From UBA2336 sp049306095 (GTDB lineage: Bacteria; Bacteroidota; Bacteroidia; Cytophagales; Cyclobacteriaceae): a DNA stretch of 64,000 nt. The notes under the pieces are model-generated. The model saw only the letters and a program-made list of their open reading frames with translations. It was not told the origin of the DNA and ran no database searches. Shown in pieces: positions 17,967-26,786 of the stretch. Position numbers and translations under genes: made by a program. Numbering within the stretch: the first letter of the stretch is position 1; each line of letters opens with the position of its first letter. Location: the NCBI GenBank assembly GCA_049306095.1, contig JBAQPU010000009.1, positions 1-64,000 on the forward strand, given 5' to 3'.

Positions 17967-19127
17967 ATGGATCTTACCATTCTATTTTCTCCGATTGATG
18001 AATCGGTTTACTCCGATATAACTTCGCCCGCTTCCTTTTATAAAAACATCCGCATCTTCGGTGATAAAATGCCGGGCTATAAAGATGCCCACATCGCCAT
18101 TTTCGGAGTGAAAGAGGCACGCGGCACTTCGGTTAACCAGGGCGCAGCGCAAGGCCCCGATGAAATCCGTAAAAAGTTGTACACCCTCAAAAAAGGAAAC
18201 GGCAGCTACCGTATTGTTGACCTGGGAAATTTAAACCCCGGCCACGACCTGGACGAAACGTATGTGCGCATCAGTGAAGTGTGCCGCATGTTACTGGAAA
18301 GCAATGTATTGCCCATTGTACTGGGGGGCACACACGACCTCACCTACGGCCAGTACTGCGGTTACGAAACCATGAACAAACTGGTAAGCTTGCTGAATGT
18401 TGATGCCTTTTTGGATTTAGAAGATAAGCGTGAAGCCGATGCCAATCAGCGGCATATTCATAAACTGATGCTGCACGAACCCAATTTTTTGTTCAGCTAT
18501 ACACACCTGGCCTATCAGAGTTATTTAATTGATCCGTTATCGGTTTCCATTTTGGAGAAACTCTACTTCGAAGCATTCCGCATCGGGCAGATGCGAACCA
18601 GTTTACAGGAAATGGAACCCACTATTCGCAATGCCGATTTACTTTCCTTTGACATTACCGCCATTCGATCTTCAGACGCCCCCGGCAATGCACATGCACA
18701 ACCGTTTGGACTAACCGGTGAAGAGGCTTGCCAAATTTGCTGGTATGCAGGCCTCAATGAAAAACTAAGTTCGGTTGGGTTTTATGAATACAATCCGGAC
18801 AACGATGATGCACACCGGAAGACGGCTTCGGTGGTTGCTACGATGATCTGGTATTTCATCGAAGGATTTTACCATCGCAAAAAAGAGCAGAACTTTAAAA
18901 GCAACGATTTTATTAAATACGTGGTGGCATTAAATGCCGAACCTGAAACCATTACATTTTACAAAAGTAAGTTCAGCGAAAAGTGGTGGATGGAAGTGCC
19001 CTACCCCACGGGGCAGGCCAGGTACTCGCGCAACAGCATTGTGCCATGCAGTTACAACGACTACCAGCAAGCTACCAAGGGAGATGTGCCAGAGCGGTAT
19101 ATCAGCACAATGGCGAAATTAATGTAA
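17967..19127 (+). CDS. Arginase/formimidoylglutamase-fold protein with degenerate metal site
   Basis: A 386-residue protein of the ureohydrolase superfamily. The fold motifs are in order: NQGAAQGPDEIR, LGGTHDLTYGQY, NVDAFLDLED, LLSFDITAIRSSDAPG. The enzymes of this family bind two Mn ions through six residues. Here His123 (GGTHD), Asp146, Asp150 and Asp229 are kept. The His of the DAHxD motif is Phe148, and the second Asp of SFDxD is Thr231. A C-terminal extension of about 90 residues (from SNDFIKYVVALNAEP) goes beyond the core and ends in a Trp/Tyr-rich segment. Databases probably label it formimidoylglutamase, but no histidine-degradation gene is near. Loss of two ligands suggests altered chemistry or a non-enzymatic role. 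Confidence 0.85.
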   Translation: MDLTILFSPIDESVYSDITSPASFYKNIRIFGDKMPGYKDAHIAIFGVKEARGTSVNQGAAQGPDEIRKKLYTLKKGNGSYRIVDLGNLNPGHDLDETYVRISEVCRMLLESNVLPIVLGGTHDLTYGQYCGYETMNKLVSLLNVDAFLDLEDKREADANQRHIHKLMLHEPNFLFSYTHLAYQSYLIDPLSVSILEKLYFEAFRIGQMRTSLQEMEPTIRNADLLSFDITAIRSSDAPGNAHAQPFGLTGEEACQICWYAGLNEKLSSVGFYEYNPDNDDAHRKTASVVATMIWYFIEGFYHRKKEQNFKSNDFIKYVVALNAEPETITFYKSKFSEKWWMEVPYPTGQARYSRNSIVPCSYNDYQQATKGDVPERYISTMAKLM

Positions 19128-19255
19128 CGCATATCGGGTGATGGATTGAATTATTTTAATCGCCACCTTTATCACTAAACCACTAGGCTTGAAAGTCCAT
19201 AGGTTAGAAAAAAGAATGAAATTCTTTTTAAATACCAAATCAGTTCTTCACAGTC

Positions 19256-19330
19256 ATGCTGAACCTGCCTACCGCAGGCAGGCTTGTTTCAGCATCTGTA
19301 CCACAAAAGACCCTGAAACGATTTCAGGGT
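19256..19330. repeat. Compound palindromic intergenic element
   Basis: Two hairpins follow each other. The first has outer arms ATGCTGAA (19256-19263) and TTCAGCAT (19288-19295) around an inner CCTGCCT / AGGCAGG pair (19264-19270, 19276-19282). The second has ACCCTGAAA (19310-19318) and TTTCAGGGT (19322-19330) with a 3-base loop. The arrangement resembles dispersed GTCATGCTGAA-type repeats seen in Bacteroidota intergenic DNA. It lies between two right-reading genes in the 276-bp gap 19128-19403, in which I see no gene. Confidence 0.75.
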
Positions 19331-19403
19331 GACATTAAGAATATTTTTAGAAACAGAAAGTCTTGCGCTTAAAGCGAATAGTTTCAATTAACAACAATGA
19401 CCA

Positions 19404-19784
19404 ATGAATCAAACTCAACTTGCACTCGCGGCTGTTCGGGTGGCGGCAGCAGCAACGATGGTCATTCACGGTGTTACCCGGCTCAGCCTCGGCACCGTAT
19501 CCGATTTTGATGGATGGCTGGCCTCTTTTGGTTTCCCTTCTTACACTGCCTGGGGAATTACTTTTTTTGAAATCCTGGGCGGACTGATATTAATCTGGGG
19601 GAAGAAATGGGCGCCTGCACTCTGCATAATCTTTTCTATTCAACTAATCATGGGCATCGTTCTGGTTCATGCCCGCGAAGGATGGTTTGTGGTGGGCGCA
19701 GGCCGAAACGGCATGGAGTACAATGTGCTGCTGATCATTTGCTTTGCCAGTACAGCAGTGGCCAATTGGAAGAGGAAAGAATAG
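19404..19784 (+). CDS. DoxX family membrane protein
   Basis: A four-helix inner-membrane protein of 126 residues. The DoxX pattern is clear: an N-terminal helix with RVAAAATMVIHGVTRL, then LASFGFPSY, the helix WGITFFEILGGLILIWGKK, a third helix (PALCIIFSIQLIMGIVLVHA) and a fourth helix near the C-terminus. The segment GWFVVGAGRNGMEYNVLLI is typical of the family. DoxX proteins have been tied to thiosulfate or quinone redox chemistry in a few organisms, but most members, including this one, have no known role. It faces the next gene tail to tail with 12 bp between. Confidence 0.85.
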   Translation: MNQTQLALAAVRVAAAATMVIHGVTRLSLGTVSDFDGWLASFGFPSYTAWGITFFEILGGLILIWGKKWAPALCIIFSIQLIMGIVLVHAREGWFVVGAGRNGMEYNVLLIICFASTAVANWKRKE

Positions 19785-19796
19785 GTTATTCAGTTT

Positions 19797-20474
19797 TTAA
19801 TCCTTGAGTGACTTCCTTCTTAAATAAATGGCAATCCCATACCCAATCAACAAGGGCCCAACCAGTATGACTGACAATCCGGTAAGAATTAACAATACCG
19901 TATACGCAGCATCGTGTGGGGTTGGATTTCTTACGCCTCCCATAATGTTAAACACAACCCGGTGAAGATTCAGCGCGGTTAAGGATGAAATAATCAGACA
20001 GATGGGCAGGAGGGTGATCACCAGTATCGTCCAGGTTTTAAGGCGCGTAAAATATTTCAAAAAATAAAACAGTAATCCCAATCGCCAGCTTGCCACAATC
20101 GCCAGGAACCAAACATTGATGGCGTTGGCCATTTCAATCGAAAAATAACGTTCCACCGGAATGGCATAAAAAATAGCGGGAAACGAGGTAAGGCCAATGA
20201 ATGTAACCACTATGAAGTACGTCCATTCTTCAACCGCGAAAGGCTTTACCATCAGCCAGATGAAAAGTGCCAAAATAAAAATATAAATCACCGACCCCAG
20301 TCCAAGGTGTTGCAACAGACGGGCGCCCGGGTCATCCCAGTAGCGACCGATACCCACAAGCCAGGTTCCAGCCAATCCAATTAAAAAATGCTTTTGTTGG
20401 AACGAAAGCATTTCTTCCCGGCTAAGCCGAAAGGTTAGTAATCGCTTTACCGTTTGTGTCATGCTCATCACCAT
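19797..20474 (-). CDS. Yip1-like multi-pass membrane protein, function unknown
   Basis: About 225 residues with a short cytoplasmic N-terminus (MTQTVKRLLTFRLSREEM) and five or six hydrophobic helices, such as VIYIFILALFIWLMV and TWTILVITLLPICLIIS. A GIGRYWDDPGA stretch follows the first helix. The general form resembles Yip1/YIPF-type membrane proteins, but I cannot assign a family firmly. The open frame extends upstream to a TTG at 20528. The ATG at 20474 is preferred, with ATGs at 20468 and 20462 as alternatives. It is divergent from the sugar dehydrogenase gene. Confidence 0.7.
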   Translation of the reverse strand: MVMSMTQTVKRLLTFRLSREEMLSFQQKHFLIGLAGTWLVGIGRYWDDPGARLLQHLGLGSVIYIFILALFIWLMVKPFAVEEWTYFIVVTFIGLTSFPAIFYAIPVERYFSIEMANAINVWFLAIVASWRLGLLFYFLKYFTRLKTWTILVITLLPICLIISSLTALNLHRVVFNIMGGVRNPTPHDAAYTVLLILTGLSVILVGPLLIGYGIAIYLRRKSLKD

Positions 20475-20593
20475 GATTTGAATTTCTGATTCGAACGATA
20501 AAATAAATCTTTCATCAAGGATTTTCAACAGGCCATCAGGGGAAAATGAGTGAACCTGTTTAAATGTGTATCTTTAAAATAGAATCCTGTCTA

Positions 20594-21760
20594 ATGAAAA
20601 CACCCACCTTCTGCAGTTATATTCTTCTCCTGCTTTCTCCGGCTTGCACCAATTCCAACGGTAACGATGAACCTTTTGGTACATACGAGGTTGTGAGTGC
20701 TTTTCCAATGCTATCGTTTACCCGCCCGGTCGACTTTCAGCACGCTGGCGACAACACCAACCGGATTTTTGTAGTGGAGCAGGCAGGGATCATTTCTGTG
20801 TTTCCAAATAATTCCGCTGCGGCTTCAAAAAAAACTTTCCTCGATATTCAAGACAAAGTGAATGACGGTGGCAACGAAGAAGGACTATTGGGCCTGGCCT
20901 TTCATCCGAATTATGAAATCAACGGATACTTTTATGTGAACTACACGGCAACCGGCCCCAGGCGAACTGTTATTTCACGTTTCTCTGTGTCAACAAGCGA
21001 TGCCGATGCGGCCGATGTGGCTAGTGAACAGGTTATTCTTGAATTTGATCAACCCTATAGCAACCACAACGGAGGGCAACTCTCATTTGGGCCTGATGGC
21101 TTTTTGTACATCGCGGCAGGCGATGGTGGTTCGGGAGGTGATCCTGATGAGAACGGACAAAACCGCGCTACCCTGTTGGGAAAAATTTTACGCATTGATG
21201 TAAACCATCAGGAGGATGGGAACAAGTACGCTATTCCTGCCGACAATCCATTTAAGAATAACACCAGCGGCTACCGCGAGGAAATTTATGCGTACGGACT
21301 GCGAAATCCATGGCGTTTTAGTTTTGATGTGCCAACCAACCGCTTGTGGGCAGGCGATGTTGGGCAAAGTGCTTTCGAGGAAATTGACATCATCGAAAAA
21401 GGCGGCAACTATGGTTGGGATGTGATGGAAGGAAACCATTGCTTTGAGCCCTCCAGTGGTTGCAATCAATCCGGACTGAAGAAGCCCGTTTGGGAGTATG
21501 GGCGCGACCTGGGTATTTCCGTTATCGGGGGATTTGTTTATCGCGGGACAACTCTGCCACAATTGAAAGGAAAATATATTTATGCCGATTTCGGATCAGG
21601 GAGGGTTTGGGCCCTTACTGTTTCAGACATTAACAATCCCCTGAACACCGAATTATTTAAAGCCGATTTCAATATTTCTTCCTTCGGGGTTGATCAAAAT
21701 AATGAACTGTACATCTGCAGTTTTGATGGCCAGATTTACAAACTGAAAAGAGCTTCGTAA
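20594..21760 (+). CDS. PQQ-dependent sugar dehydrogenase-like lipoprotein (GSDH family)
   Basis: A 388-residue glucose/sorbosone dehydrogenase-type six-bladed propeller. Family motifs include GGNEEGLLGLAFHPNY, NHNGGQLSFGPDGFLYIAAGDGG, LLGKILRIDV, YAYGLRNPWRFSFD and GDVGQSAFEEID. The catalytic His is probably in the NHNGG stretch, as in soluble glucose dehydrogenase. The ATG at 20594 gives a lipoprotein signal with lipobox LSPAC, so the enzyme should be membrane-anchored. It would oxidise an aldose with PQQ as cofactor. No PQQ synthesis genes are in view, so the cofactor would have to be made elsewhere or imported. Confidence 0.9.
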   Translation: MKTPTFCSYILLLLSPACTNSNGNDEPFGTYEVVSAFPMLSFTRPVDFQHAGDNTNRIFVVEQAGIISVFPNNSAAASKKTFLDIQDKVNDGGNEEGLLGLAFHPNYEINGYFYVNYTATGPRRTVISRFSVSTSDADAADVASEQVILEFDQPYSNHNGGQLSFGPDGFLYIAAGDGGSGGDPDENGQNRATLLGKILRIDVNHQEDGNKYAIPADNPFKNNTSGYREEIYAYGLRNPWRFSFDVPTNRLWAGDVGQSAFEEIDIIEKGGNYGWDVMEGNHCFEPSSGCNQSGLKKPVWEYGRDLGISVIGGFVYRGTTLPQLKGKYIYADFGSGRVWALTVSDINNPLNTELFKADFNISSFGVDQNNELYICSFDGQIYKLKRAS

Positions 21761-21801
21761 ACAGTACGCAATCTCCTTAACGCGTATCAGGAACTTTGAG
21801 G

Positions 21802-21990
21802 CTACCGCCTGAATGGAAATAAAAAAATATTGCCGATCAGTTTGAACACGGTGTCAAGCGTGAAGCCCACAATCCTGAACGGCAAAAGCAGCAGCCAAAC
21901 CAACGGAAACAAAACCAGCATCAGCAACGCTAGCGGCCAGCACACCACCAACAGCAAACACCAAAGAGAAAGGGCGATAAAAGTTTTCAT
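21802..21990 (-). CDS. Small hydrophobic membrane protein
   Basis: A 62-residue, very hydrophobic protein starting at the ATG at 21990. It has one or two membrane-spanning segments (LSLWCLLLVVCWPLALLMLV, then LVWLLLLPFRIVGF) and an amphipathic C-terminus ending FLFPFRR. The frame extends upstream to 22023, but the ATG at 21990 gives the more natural start. I recognise no named family. Composition and regular hydrophobic spacing argue for a real gene, though small Leu-rich frames can arise by chance. It lies downstream of, and on the same strand as, the large permease gene, about 120 bp after its stop. Confidence 0.55.
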   Translation of the reverse strand: MKTFIALSLWCLLLVVCWPLALLMLVLFPLVWLLLLPFRIVGFTLDTVFKLIGNIFLFPFRR

Positions 21991-22109
21991 CGCTTCCTCC
22001 TCAGCAAAAGAATAGCCAAACAAGAAAGATGGTTTTTTGTGTTTCTTTGGAGGTACTCGCTCTCTTCTCTTTCAATTTTGAACAGCACACTGGTCAAAAA
22101 TGTACAGCC

Positions 22110-24464
22110 TTATTCCGACCGAAGGCACTTCACCGGATTTACACGGGCAGCACGAATGGCTTGCGATGCCACGGTGATCCAGGCGATGAACAAAGCCAGT
22201 ACTCCGGCAATCACAAAATACCAGGCCGTTAATTCTACATGAAAAGCAAACCGATCTAACCACTGATTGAGCATGTAATAACTAAACGGCAATGCCAGCG
22301 CAATGGAAACCACAACCATTTTGGTAAAATCACCCGACAGTAACATAACAATGTTGGATGACGAGGAGCCCAATGCTTTTCGTATTCCGATTTCTTTCAG
22401 CCTTCGCTCGGCTGTAAACGCTGCCAATCCAAACAAGCCGAGGCATGAAATCAGAATGGCGAACAAAGCAAAGTATGACGATAAAGAAGCCACCCGCTGT
22501 TCAGCCGCATACTGTCGCGCATACTCAGCATCCTGAAAGGAATACTCGAACGCGAACCCCGGATTAAAAGAGGTGTAAAGCTTCCCTAAGGCATCCAGCG
22601 TTTCCTTTTCTTTTCCTCCTTCCAAACGAATCATTACGTTCCAGGTATTTTGCTGGTTCAGAACAAAGAACAGCGGCTTCACTTCTTCGTGCAGCGACTG
22701 AAAATGAAAGTCTTTTACCACTCCAATGATTTCCAGATCATACTCGTCCCACAGTTTTACTCTCTTCCCCACAGGATCTTTCAGTCCCATGATGCGAATT
22801 CCGGCTTCATTAAAAATAATGGCAAGCGTGTCGGTACTGTGATCTCTGGAAAAAGATCTTCCGTCAGCAAACTCTACACCCAGGGTTTCAAGCATATCGT
22901 AATTCACCCGTACATTTTCAAACAATATTAAGTCGTCAGGATTTTTTCCTTCCCAACTCAACCCGCTTGTGTTATTATTCTGACCGATGAGTGTGTGCCC
23001 CATGCTGGAAGCGGCAACCACCCCTGGAACTGCACGGGCTTCTGTTAAAAAAGTTTCCAACGAAGCTTTAAGTTTCCCCTCAATGGGAATGCGAACCAGA
23101 TTATCTTTTTTATACCCCAGGTTTTTGGTTTGAACAAACTCAATCTGCTTGTAGATGACCAGGACAGAAACAATCAGGAAAACAGAAAGAAAAAACTGGA
23201 ATACTACCAACCCTTTACGTGCCCACAGCTCACCCCACGATCCCTTACGCTCACCCTTTAGTACCAGGGCCGGTTTAAAACCCGAAAGAAAAACAGCCGG
23301 ATAGCTACCCGCCAATAATCCTGTAAACAGGGTAATGCCGGCTAACGATACCATCAGTTGTGGGTCGGCCAATGATAGAACCATGTGCTTATCCGTTAAT
23401 ACGTTAAAGGCCGGAAGCAAAATCCAAACGACAGCCACCGATACCAGCAGTGACAGCGTGGCGGTTACCATCGATTCACTGACATACTGAATAATCAGCG
23501 ACCGTCTTTGTGCTCCCACCGATTTCTTGATTCCGACTTCTTTTGCCTTGCGCGATGCCCGTGCCGTGGAGAGGTTCATGAAGTTGATGCACGCAATGAT
23601 CAGAATAAAAATTGCGATGACTGAAAACAACCTTACATACTCGATGCGTCCTCCGGCCTGCTTGCCATTCTCATAACGACCAAATAAATATCCGTCTGAA
23701 AAAGGCCTTAAAAATAACGTAACATTTGTTTGCTCGTTTTTTGATTTTACAAGATCCTTTATTTTAACTTCTACATCGTAGGCGTTGCTCCCCTCTTTCA
23801 AGATCACATACGTGGGGGGTCCGTTATTCCCCCAGTTTGTAACCCATTCGTTGTCAGTTTTGAATTCTTCGAAAGAAAGCACGAAATCAAATTGCTGTGA
23901 AGAAGATGCCACCTTATCAAACACACCCGTTACCTGAAATGATTTTTCATGCTGAAACTCTACTGTTTTGCCCAATACGTTTACATCGGTTGAAAAAAGT
24001 TTTTGTGCCAACTCGCGTGAGATCACAATGGATGTTTTGTCAGTCAGTACGCGGTCGGCACTGCCCTGAATGAGTGGGTAAGAAAAAATGTGAAAGAAAT
24101 CTCCTCCGACATAATATCCCTTTGCCTTTACATTGTGATCGTTAACCGACAGGGTAAACGGACTGATCCAGGTGGTGGTAGCGGCATACTCAATTTCGGG
24201 GTATTGTTCTTTCAGAGCCTCCGCTAACAACCCCGGTGTAGAGCTGGTGGTCATAACCCGGTCGGTATAATCCTGGTTCTCCATTACCTGGAATAACCGG
24301 TTATCCTTTTCATGGAATTTATCCATCCGTATTTCATCCATCACCCATAAATAGATGAGTAATGTGCAGGCCAGGCCTGTAGATAACCCAATCAGGTTGA
24401 TCAGGAAAAACCCTTTCGCGCGTAAAATATTGCGATAAATGAGTATGAGGTTGTGTTTGAGCAT
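22110..24464 (-). CDS. FtsX/MacB-type ABC transporter permease
   Basis: A 784-residue permease of the type abundant in Bacteroidota. It has an N-terminal membrane helix (FLINLIGLSTGLACTLLIYL) and a MacB-like periplasmic domain (about 50-280). A first FtsX block of three or four helices holds the marker NLSTARASRKAKEVGIKKSVGA. A second periplasmic domain (about 460-660) and a final FtsX block with AAFTAERRLKEIGIRKALG follow. The duplicated KE(V/I)GI(K/R)K(S/A)xGA motif marks the coupling helices that meet an ATPase. No ATPase gene is adjacent, so it must use one encoded elsewhere. MacB-like systems act in efflux of peptides or lipids, or in mechanotransmission. The cargo cannot be told from sequence. 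Confidence 0.92.
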   Translation of the reverse strand: MLKHNLILIYRNILRAKGFFLINLIGLSTGLACTLLIYLWVMDEIRMDKFHEKDNRLFQVMENQDYTDRVMTTSSTPGLLAEALKEQYPEIEYAATTTWISPFTLSVNDHNVKAKGYYVGGDFFHIFSYPLIQGSADRVLTDKTSIVISRELAQKLFSTDVNVLGKTVEFQHEKSFQVTGVFDKVASSSQQFDFVLSFEEFKTDNEWVTNWGNNGPPTYVILKEGSNAYDVEVKIKDLVKSKNEQTNVTLFLRPFSDGYLFGRYENGKQAGGRIEYVRLFSVIAIFILIIACINFMNLSTARASRKAKEVGIKKSVGAQRRSLIIQYVSESMVTATLSLLVSVAVVWILLPAFNVLTDKHMVLSLADPQLMVSLAGITLFTGLLAGSYPAVFLSGFKPALVLKGERKGSWGELWARKGLVVFQFFLSVFLIVSVLVIYKQIEFVQTKNLGYKKDNLVRIPIEGKLKASLETFLTEARAVPGVVAASSMGHTLIGQNNNTSGLSWEGKNPDDLILFENVRVNYDMLETLGVEFADGRSFSRDHSTDTLAIIFNEAGIRIMGLKDPVGKRVKLWDEYDLEIIGVVKDFHFQSLHEEVKPLFFVLNQQNTWNVMIRLEGGKEKETLDALGKLYTSFNPGFAFEYSFQDAEYARQYAAEQRVASLSSYFALFAILISCLGLFGLAAFTAERRLKEIGIRKALGSSSSNIVMLLSGDFTKMVVVSIALALPFSYYMLNQWLDRFAFHVELTAWYFVIAGVLALFIAWITVASQAIRAARVNPVKCLRSE

Positions 24465-24567
24465 GCGGCAACTTGTTAAACTATTGTCAAAGACTTGTTG
24501 CCAGATAGAATGTTGCAGGATACTTGCGATAATTTTTCACAGATCACATTTCCTTAACCAGAAAAGC

Positions 24568-26304
24568 TCATTTACCGCTATTCAATGCATTAATAAGTTC
24601 ATCTCTTTTCTGCTGAAGCTTCCCCTGCGCGTGGTTAATTTTCAATGTAACTCCTTCGGTAGAACCGCTCACCTGGATGTCAGTCATAGTCCCGATTGCT
24701 TTCACATACCAGTCGGTCCAAACTTCCAAAATGCGTTGTTCATCGGCTTTTTTCGATCCTGCTTTGATGGCTTCTTTGCTCAGTTCAAATTCAACCGCCA
24801 GTCGTTTGTGGGCACTCGCGCTCACCTCATCTACCAACAGCAGGGTTTCGTTTTCATTTGCTGAACATAACAGGTATGCAGTGGCCAGCGCACTTACGCC
24901 TACATTCTTCATCTCTTCTGCCGATACCATGTCGATGCGGTCACGGTCGGTGTGATAAAATACATCGGTAAAGTGCCACATCAGCAAACCGGGAATTTTA
25001 GCCTGCAGAAATGGTGTGTGGTCACTTCCTCCCTCAAACGGATTGGATTGCACATTCCACCCGTTCGTTCGCGCCTGTTGATAACAGCGGTTCAACAGAA
25101 GATCGTTGAAATAATGCGGGAACATTTGCGATTCGGTTAACACGTTACCTCCCCACTCGGTATGCTTTTCTTTTCCGCGTGTCCAGATGGCGGAAGGATC
25201 CGGCATTTTTTCGATCAGAAATGTTCCTCCTGTTTTCGAAACATCTTCGCCCACCATGTCCAGGCTCAATCCCCATTTAATTCCCCTGGCTCTTACGGCA
25301 TCATCTTTAATGTACCGATCGGTTGAAATAATTTCATCGCCCCATAAAAAAGTGATGGTTCGTTGGGGAATAAATTTCTTTTGCTGAATCAGCTCGGCTG
25401 TTGTTCGCGCCATTTCTGCCAGCGTACCCACGCCTGTGGCGTTATCATTTGCTCCGGGCTCCTGCACATGCGCGCTGAAAACAAAGCGCTCATCGGGATG
25501 GGTTGTTCCCCGGGCATTGGCCACCAGTGTAAACTCATCTGCCGTATAAATTTTGGTAATAGTTTTCACGGTCACCCGCAATGTTCCTTTCGCCAACGCT
25601 GCTTTCAGTTTTTCCTTTGCCTGATACGACAACAGAATTGCCCACTTCTGCTGTTCGATGTCCTTCAACGGAATATTTTGAAACTGAATGGAGTTAACGT
25701 GCTTTTCAGGCTGATTGTATGCGGGCATTGAATAGGCCAGCACTCCAACCGCTCCCTTTTCCATGGCGATGGAATAAAGGCTTCGCGCACCCGCCTCGCC
25801 CAATACAATTTTTCCCGCTACCTCTTTCCCTTCAAAATCCTGCTTGGTACCCTGGCCTACGTCAATCACTTCTGCGGTAACGCCTTCTTCAGGTGTACTG
25901 GCTGAATTAACGGCCATCATGTTGTGGTTGGTAGCATACATGAGAATGGGCGTGGCCTCTCCTGCTATAGTAAGCGATGCCGAAACCGGTTCCCAGGTTG
26001 GGCGTCTCATTTTCCGTGTTTCAATACGATAGGTTAGCGGCCCGTCTGCTTCTCCTGTTACTTCTTTTTTAAAACCGGCCTGCTGAAGAATTTTTTCTAC
26101 GTACTCAATGCTTTCATTAAAACCCGTATTACCCGCCAGTCGCCAACGAGGCTCAACAAATTTCACGGTTTCAAAGGCATCGTTCGCCCGAAAAGTATTT
26201 CGCAGGTTTATAAAGTGTTGCTCAAAAGGAGGGTCAGATTTTTTTTGAGCATAGCCACCGAGTGCAACCGCGACCAGGAGAATAAGGGTAAAAAACTTTT
26301 TCAT
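24568..26304 (-). CDS. M28 family zinc aminopeptidase, exported
   Basis: A 578-residue M28 peptidase. The ATG at 26304 gives a signal peptide (FFTLILLVAVALGGYAQ). A PA-type insert (about 130-270, GKEVAGKIVLGEAGARSL) precedes the peptidase domain. The catalytic pattern is visible: His in SAHVQEPGANDNATG with the bridging Asp in NDNATG, a glutamate in LWGDEIISTD, Asp in SLDMVGED, and His in GGSDHTPFLQ. The usual HxD reads HVQ and the usual EE reads DE, so the active site is somewhat off the consensus, as in some distant members. It probably trims peptides in the periplasm or at the surface. The 103 bp after the permease start hold no clear signal. Confidence 0.88.
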   Translation of the reverse strand: MKKFFTLILLVAVALGGYAQKKSDPPFEQHFINLRNTFRANDAFETVKFVEPRWRLAGNTGFNESIEYVEKILQQAGFKKEVTGEADGPLTYRIETRKMRRPTWEPVSASLTIAGEATPILMYATNHNMMAVNSASTPEEGVTAEVIDVGQGTKQDFEGKEVAGKIVLGEAGARSLYSIAMEKGAVGVLAYSMPAYNQPEKHVNSIQFQNIPLKDIEQQKWAILLSYQAKEKLKAALAKGTLRVTVKTITKIYTADEFTLVANARGTTHPDERFVFSAHVQEPGANDNATGVGTLAEMARTTAELIQQKKFIPQRTITFLWGDEIISTDRYIKDDAVRARGIKWGLSLDMVGEDVSKTGGTFLIEKMPDPSAIWTRGKEKHTEWGGNVLTESQMFPHYFNDLLLNRCYQQARTNGWNVQSNPFEGGSDHTPFLQAKIPGLLMWHFTDVFYHTDRDRIDMVSAEEMKNVGVSALATAYLLCSANENETLLLVDEVSASAHKRLAVEFELSKEAIKAGSKKADEQRILEVWTDWYVKAIGTMTDIQVSGSTEGVTLKINHAQGKLQQKRDELINALNSGK

Positions 26305-26350
26305 GCTTTCATTCACAGTTATTTCTACCAATGTACGAGGTGCTTCCACG

Positions 26351-26734
26351 TTACTCTTCTTCATAAAATTCTTTTAACGATCCAAAGTAAATATTGTTCC
26401 ACCCATCGGAAATATCAGTAAAATCATCATCCGGAATGTTGGTGTGCCGCAACTCAACGGAGGTTCCGTGATCGTGTACATGAAGCTTCATGGTAACAAT
26501 GGATGCCTCCGGCTGATCGCCAAAATACCACTGTTGCACAATTTTTTTACCGGGTTCAAACTCCAGGTTTTTTCCAACAATGCTGCCATCCCATAATGAA
26601 AATTCCGTTCCGGGTTCTGCTTTCATTTCAGCTTTGTCGCCCGACCATAAATGAATGGTTGCCTCATTGGTTAACGCCAGGTACACATCTTCCGGTGGGG
26701 CCGGAATGATATAGTATTTTTTAAAGTCTTTCAT
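26351..26734 (-). CDS. SRPBCC (AHSA1-type) domain protein
   Basis: A 127-residue single-domain protein of the Bet v1/START superfamily. It starts with the AHSA1-like pattern YYIIPAPPEDVYLALTNEATIHLWSG, continues through FEPGKKIVQQWYFGDQPEASIVTMKL, and ends in a C-terminal helix SDGWNNIYFGSLKEFYEEE. Proteins of this fold hold hydrophobic ligands or help chaperones, and this one has no assigned ligand. It lies 46 bp upstream of the M28 peptidase gene on the same strand, provided the shorter M28 start is right. The two may form one transcript, without an obvious shared task. Confidence 0.85.
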   Translation of the reverse strand: MKDFKKYYIIPAPPEDVYLALTNEATIHLWSGDKAEMKAEPGTEFSLWDGSIVGKNLEFEPGKKIVQQWYFGDQPEASIVTMKLHVHDHGTSVELRHTNIPDDDFTDISDGWNNIYFGSLKEFYEEE

Positions 26735-26762
26735 TTGTTGCTAAGATACTTGATTACTTTTG
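26734..26762 (+). promoter_or_regulatory. Bacteroidota-type promoter for the DedA gene
   Basis: TACTTTTG (26755-26762) matches the -7 consensus TAnnTTTG, and TTTG (26734-26737) lies 17 bp upstream as a -33 box. The DedA ATG at 26787 follows 24 bp later. The match also argues against the upstream TTG at 26760, which lies inside the box. Confidence 0.6.
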
Positions 26763-26786
26763 CCGTGCCTATTGGCCACCTCGAAT

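Noticed and set aside
19128..19403. Insertion-sequence remnant in the gap before doxX
   Set aside because: Palindromes are present, but there is no transposase fragment or paired terminal repeat with target duplication.
26760..26786. TTG start at 26760 for the DedA gene
   Set aside because: The codon lies in a TACTTTTG promoter box, and the ATG at 26787 gives the family N-terminus.
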